64,000 bases of DNA from DASRDE01 sp035938175 (GTDB lineage: Bacteria; Vulcanimicrobiota; Vulcanimicrobiia; Vulcanimicrobiales; Vulcanimicrobiaceae): NCBI GenBank assembly GCA_035938175.1, contig DASZHD010000020.1, positions 1-64,000 of the forward strand, read 5' to 3'. This document shows positions 61,301 through 64,000 of the stretch, one piece after another. The notes beneath the pieces were generated by a model. It worked only from the letters and a program-made list of their open reading frames with translations. It was not told the origin of the DNA and made no database searches. A program made the position numbers and the translations under genes. Position 1 is the stretch's first letter. Each line of letters begins with the position of its first letter.

Positions 61301-61896
61301 CGATGCGCGACCTGGAGATTCGCGGCGCCGGCAATTTGCTCGGGTCGGCGCAGTCGGGATTCATCGCATCGGTCGGCTTCGACACGTATTGTCAGCTGCT
61401 CGCAGACGCGATCGCGGAACGGCGCGGACGAGCCGCCAGCCTGGAAGAACAGCGTGAAGCGGTAATCGACGTGAAGATCGACGCGTACGTGCCGAACGAG
61501 TACATTCCGCAAGTTTCACAAAAGATCGCCGTGTACCAACAGCTCGCGCGATCGCGAACGCAGGAGCAAGTCGAAGAGATCGCTGCGGGCGTGCGCGACC
61601 GGTTCGGCCCGCTCCCCAAGGCGCTCGAAAACCTCGTCGAGCTCACGAAACTGCGGACGATCGCACTTTCGAAACACGTGACGCGCGTCGTCGTCGACGA
61701 GAAGCGTCTGACGCTGGGAGTGGGCAGCGGATACGAGCTTTCTCCCAGCGCCATACCACGGTTTCAGTCGCTCACAAAGAACCGGTTCCGCTTTGCCGAG
61801 GGGAAGATTTTGGTGGATTTGCCGCCGCTGCGCCCCGGGACGCGGCCTGAAGATCTGTGGATGCCACTTTTGCGCCGTCTGCTGGAAGCGATGTAG
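58360..61896 (+). CDS. mfd: Transcription-repair coupling factor Mfd
   Basis: This 1178-residue protein has the full Mfd layout: a UvrB-homology N-terminus (LFVLLPTADAAERM, EYAVRGGIIDVFPSSADRPV), the RNA-polymerase-interaction domain near 500-560 (VGDYVVHAVHGIGQYLG), and the RecG-like helicase. The helicase carries Walker A GDVGYGKTEVA (about 660), DEEQRFGVMHKE (about 765), SATPIPRT and the GRVGRSNHQAYAYLL motif. It removes stalled RNA polymerase at lesions and recruits UvrAB. It starts with GTG. The order mfd, foldase, mazG recalls Firmicute gene order. Confidence 0.97.
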   Translation: MTTAQLVPHAEGLATPLIRELGRTGRVLPDLIERLRRGVGAYALHETIPAARPALVAALYRELGGQLFVLLPTADAAERMFADLLYYLQEDEPRSVRLMRARDETVGAIESPSERSARMSLLADLADAKPGITLATLGALRQYVVPRAHFAQTRFTIRVNDDAGWEATLARLYDSGYRRCDVVSAAGEYAVRGGIIDVFPSSADRPVRVEFFGDTVEGIRPFHLETQRSEGDVDSVEIVPWTEIPRSGEFRARVSERFEGPENVARALRAYLETGADVPEPWLSLAFDERETVLEYLDEHTVVVIDEPGMLATIERALDEERSREQQVLLAGVDSGELSVSDSEIGEALLAEVSAPYPHLDDLKPALARGAALIFPGGIESAHAIDWVPAVSESFVLETRPADHFNRQIELFTQALREWTGAGETVVLVTSGAGRTSDIVRAAGLEPVRAATGARVMGQGRIYVDHGNIESGFGIPDLRVRVLGDREIYGQPPKRVKIRAVKEGVPVTLADLKVGDYVVHAVHGIGQYLGLRTETILGATQDYLDLRYAGTDRMLVPVTQMHHVTKYSAGEGGTPRLSKMGGADWARTKSRVSESLAKIAEGLVELYAERELAKGHAFGQDTAWQGELEEAFPYEETPDQLKAIVDTKRDMERTRPMDRVVCGDVGYGKTEVAIRAAFKAVADKKQVAILVPTTLLADQHYRNFSARFAGFPIRIEELSRFKSKKEQREIVRDLAEGKVDIVIGTHRLLQKDIAFADLGLIIVDEEQRFGVMHKERLKQLRASVDVLTLSATPIPRTLHMSLIGVRDLSLIQTAPKNRMSIKTVVVPASDAVVQRAITAELDRGGQVYYLHNRVESIYAVKNALQQLVPRARVAVGHGQMHEHELEPIMQAFIEREIDVLVATTIIENGIDIPNVNTIVVNDADKFGLAQLYQLRGRVGRSNHQAYAYLLYQAHKALTEDAKARLEAIREFAHLGSGLQIAMRDLEIRGAGNLLGSAQSGFIASVGFDTYCQLLADAIAERRGRAASLEEQREAVIDVKIDAYVPNEYIPQVSQKIAVYQQLARSRTQEQVEEIAAGVRDRFGPLPKALENLVELTKLRTIALSKHVTRVVVDEKRLTLGVGSGYELSPSAIPRFQSLTKNRFRFAEGKILVDLPPLRPGTRPEDLWMPLLRRLLEAM

Positions 61897-62008
61897 CGGG
61901 CGCTACGGCAAAGGGCTCTCCTGCTTTGTCAAGAGTCGGCTGCGGCAGAGGACCGCAGGCATGGCCCGCGAACCGTGCGGCGTTATTTCCCTCGTTTTGG
62001 AGCTCATA

Positions 62009-62959
62009 ATGTCGACAAGCCAACGGCTTTTAGCGGGTATTGCCTGCGTCTTTTTAACCGCTTCTCTCGTCGCCTGCGGCAGCGGGGGCAACGGCGGCGG
62101 CAGCGTCGTGACCGTCAAGGGTCAACCGATCACGCATGCCGAGCTCGATGCAAAGCTGGAAGACAGCCCCGCATCACGCAGCGTGCTGCAGCAGCTGGTA
62201 ACCAACGTTTTGATCGACAAGTACGCGCAAGAGCACAGCATTACGGTTAGCGACGCGGAAATCGATAAAGTCGAGAACCAGTACAAAGCGCAATATCCCA
62301 ACGGCGGTTGGGACGATCTGCTGAAATCGCGCGGCCTGACCGAGCAGGACGTCCGCGACCTGATTCGTCGCCAAATCGTACTCGACAAAGCAGTCGGCGC
62401 GAACATTCACGTGACCGACAAACAAATCGCCGACTACTTCTCCAAGAATCACGCGCAGTACGATCAGCCGGCGACGGCGCACGCTCGGCACATTCTCGTC
62501 CCCGATCTGAAGACCGCGGATAAGGTTGAAGCCGACCTGAAAGCGGGCAAAGATTTCGCGGCGGAAGCCAAGCAATATTCCGTCGATCCCGGCAGCAAAG
62601 AAAAGGGCGGCGATCTCGGCTGGTTCCGCAAGGGTCAGATGGTGCCGGCGTTCGAGAACTACGCGTTCAACGGACCGATTGGAAAGATCAGCGCGCCGAT
62701 CAAATCGCCGTTCGGCTATCACGTCATTCAGGTTCTGGAGCGTAAGCCGGCCAAGTTGGCCACGCTCGCGAGCGCGCACGACCAAATTCAACAAACGTTG
62801 CGCCAACAGCAGGAGAGCCCGCTGATTCCGAACTTCTTGCAGCAGTTGCAAGCGAACGGACAAATCACGGTCGACGATCCGAAGTTCGCCAGCGTGTTCC
62901 CGTCGCCGGCAGCTGCCGCTCCCGCGGCGAGCGCTGCGGCTCCCGCGCCGACGAAGTAA
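62009..62959 (+). CDS. Peptidyl-prolyl isomerase lipoprotein (PpiC/PrsA/SurA type)
   Basis: This 316-residue protein has a lipobox (LTASLVACGSGG) and a SurA-N-like helical region (about 35-165). A parvulin PPIase domain (about 170-265) follows, with HARHILVPDL, YSVDPGSKEKGGDLGWFRKG and GPIGKISAPIKSPFGYHVIQ. The tail is Ala/Pro-rich. It folds secreted or outer-membrane proteins in the envelope. The ATG at 62009 is used; the longer frame lies in mfd. A terminator follows the gene. Confidence 0.93.
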   Translation: MSTSQRLLAGIACVFLTASLVACGSGGNGGGSVVTVKGQPITHAELDAKLEDSPASRSVLQQLVTNVLIDKYAQEHSITVSDAEIDKVENQYKAQYPNGGWDDLLKSRGLTEQDVRDLIRRQIVLDKAVGANIHVTDKQIADYFSKNHAQYDQPATAHARHILVPDLKTADKVEADLKAGKDFAAEAKQYSVDPGSKEKGGDLGWFRKGQMVPAFENYAFNGPIGKISAPIKSPFGYHVIQVLERKPAKLATLASAHDQIQQTLRQQQESPLIPNFLQQLQANGQITVDDPKFASVFPSPAAAAPAASAAAPAPTK

Positions 62960-63018
62960 CGACGCGGCATTATTCTCTCGGGCCGCCGGCGGGCGGCTGA
63001 GCCCTCACAGCCAAACCA

Positions 63019-63047
63019 GGGCCCCGGCAAACGCCGGGGCCCTTTCG
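63019..63047 (+). terminator. Rho-independent terminator after the foldase gene
   Basis: GGGCCCCGGC (63019-63028) pairs perfectly with GCCGGGGCCC (63033-63042) around an AAAC loop, followed by a short TTTcg. It begins 60 bp downstream of the PPIase stop and precedes mazG. Confidence 0.7.
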
Positions 63048-63073
63048 CATATGCAGCGAACGCTCCGGTACGT

Positions 63074-64000
63074 ATGCTGGTGCGCATTGTGGGGCTGGGC
63101 CCCGGCGATCCGGATCTGCTGACGCTGGGAAGCGTACGGGCGCTTCAACACATCAAACGCGCCGTAACGCCGCTGGCGCCCCCGGATTTGACGAAGTACT
63201 TGACCGAACAAGGCGTGCAGATCGTACGCGATCTGATCGACGATCCGCCCTTGTTCGTGCGCGGAAGCAGCGACGTGATCGCGCACTTCGTCGGCAAACT
63301 GCCGAACCACGATCTCGGAATCGGCGTTCTGGGAAACCCGCTCTCCGATTTTCCCGGCCTTCCGCAACTCTTGCGAGCGTTGGAAGCGCGCGGCGCACAA
63401 AACGAAATCGTACCCGGCGTTCCACGCGCGACGCTCTCCGCCGCAATCACGATGCCGCTCGTTCCGCTGCCTCCGGCGTCGGCACACCATAGCTGGGACG
63501 ATTTGGTGGAAATCATGGCGCGTCTGCGGCGCTCGTGTCCGTGGGACCGCGAACAGACGCATCGCACGCTCGTGCCATATCTGATCGAAGAGACGTACGA
63601 GGTCGTAGAAGCGATCGAGAGCAGCGACGAGGCTGCACTGTGCGAAGAACTCGGCGATCTGCTCTTGCAAATCGTTTTTCACGCGCAGCTCGGTTCGGAA
63701 ACGGGAAAGTTTACCGTCGCCGACGTGGTCGACGCGCTTTCGAACAAAATGATCCGCCGCCATCCGCACGTGTTCGGCGACGCGGTAATCGAAGACGTCG
63801 ATTCGCAGTGGAAGAATTGGGAACGCCTCAAAGCGCAAGAAGCAACCGGCCAAAAGCGCAAGAGCAGGTTAGAAGGTATTCCGAAACACTTGGGCGCGCT
63901 GCAACGCGGGCAACGGATGCAAGAGAAGGCATCGCGCGTCGGTTTCGATTGGCCGGCGGCTCGCGACATCTTGGATAAACTACACGAGGAGCTGTCCGAA
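63074..64000 (+). CDS. mazG: MazG-family nucleotide pyrophosphohydrolase with N-terminal tetrapyrrole-methylase-like segment (runs off window)
   Basis: From the ATG at 63074 the frame is open to the end, giving 309 residues without a stop. The N-terminus (LVRIVGLGPGDPDLLTLGSV) is the tetrapyrrole-methylase signature found in YabN-type fusions. The MazG core follows from about 138: DLVEIMARLRRSCPWDREQT, LIEETYEVVEAIES and ELGDLLLQIVFHAQL (metal-binding Glu/Asp). MazG hydrolyses NTPs. The methylase portion is about 135 residues, shorter than usual, so it is probably truncated. The end of the gene is outside the window. Confidence 0.9.
   Translation, partial: MLVRIVGLGPGDPDLLTLGSVRALQHIKRAVTPLAPPDLTKYLTEQGVQIVRDLIDDPPLFVRGSSDVIAHFVGKLPNHDLGIGVLGNPLSDFPGLPQLLRALEARGAQNEIVPGVPRATLSAAITMPLVPLPPASAHHSWDDLVEIMARLRRSCPWDREQTHRTLVPYLIEETYEVVEAIESSDEAALCEELGDLLLQIVFHAQLGSETGKFTVADVVDALSNKMIRRHPHVFGDAVIEDVDSQWKNWERLKAQEATGQKRKSRLEGIPKHLGALQRGQRMQEKASRVGFDWPAARDILDKLHEELSE

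Noticed and set aside
1..64000. tRNA, rRNA, insertion sequence, integrase or prophage genes
   Set aside because: No cloverleaf-like T-loop context, rRNA stretch, transposase or integrase motif was found by reading both strands. Small RNAs and riboswitches cannot be excluded without covariance searches.

Overview
The window is gene-dense, high-GC bacterial chromosome with almost no intergenic space. I see no rRNA, tRNA, CRISPR array, transposase or prophage. The organism looks like a deep-branching diderm. An OstA/LptD-like outer-membrane barrel, several lipoproteins, O-antigen-type genes and PilZ proteins argue for an outer membrane. LexA and its operators, however, follow the Gram-positive CGAAC-N4-GTTCG pattern, and lexA is divergent from a YneA-like LysM gene. 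My best guess is a lineage such as Candidatus Eremiobacterota (WPS-2) or a neighbouring phylum. That is an inference from gene content and not from a marker gene.

Layout. 1-2.5 kb: coenzyme A genes (coaX start, coaBC, panC) with an FHA protein. 2.6-6.4 kb: a small unknown protein, a PilZ protein, a methionine gamma-lyase-family PLP enzyme carrying an in-frame 21-bp repeat array, an orphan PTS EIIC and lexA. 6.4-6.9 kb: an SOS control region and a secreted LysM protein. 7-13.4 kb: sucCD and a butyryl/acyl-CoA module (acyl-CoA dehydrogenase, hydroxyacyl-CoA dehydrogenase, thiolase). 13.4-17.6 kb: a CDF cation exporter, an isoprenylcysteine-methyltransferase-like protein, GDP-D-rhamnose genes (rmd, gmd) and a second PilZ protein. 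17.6-23.4 kb: a PQQ beta-propeller protein, two GT-C-like membrane proteins and an RfbD-like reductase. 23.6-27.5 kb: an ECF sigma factor, zinc-finger anti-sigma factor and bactofilin-like membrane protein, then an aminotransferase, a second repeat array and a small soluble protein.

27.5-47 kb is a large surface-polysaccharide locus. It contains candidate GDP-D-glycero-D-manno-heptose genes (gmhA, gmhB, an hddC-like nucleotidyltransferase, hddA) and a transaldolase that could help supply sedoheptulose 7-phosphate. It also contains glycosyltransferases, methyltransferases, a Wzx-type flippase, MurJ, a WbaP/WcaJ-type initiating sugar transferase, and a convergent pair of paralogous membrane proteins with C-terminal beta-sandwich domains. 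deoB sits at its edge.

47-57.5 kb encodes envelope and secreted proteins (OstA-like barrel, phosphoesterase lipoprotein, paired Ig-like proteins), a GtrB-like glycosyltransferase, pyrimidine-nucleoside phosphorylase, an O-antigen ligase and a GT87-like mannosyltransferase. 57.4-64 kb holds a small unknown gene, Hsp20, mfd, a PpiC/PrsA-type foldase lipoprotein and the start of mazG.

The most notable signals are the three-operator lexA/LysM divergon and a 21-bp repeat family (TGAGGtATCGaagg). The repeat occurs in intergenic DNA, inside an enzyme gene, over a start codon and next to a ribosome-binding site. The heptose polymer locus with its unusual membrane-protein pair is also notable.
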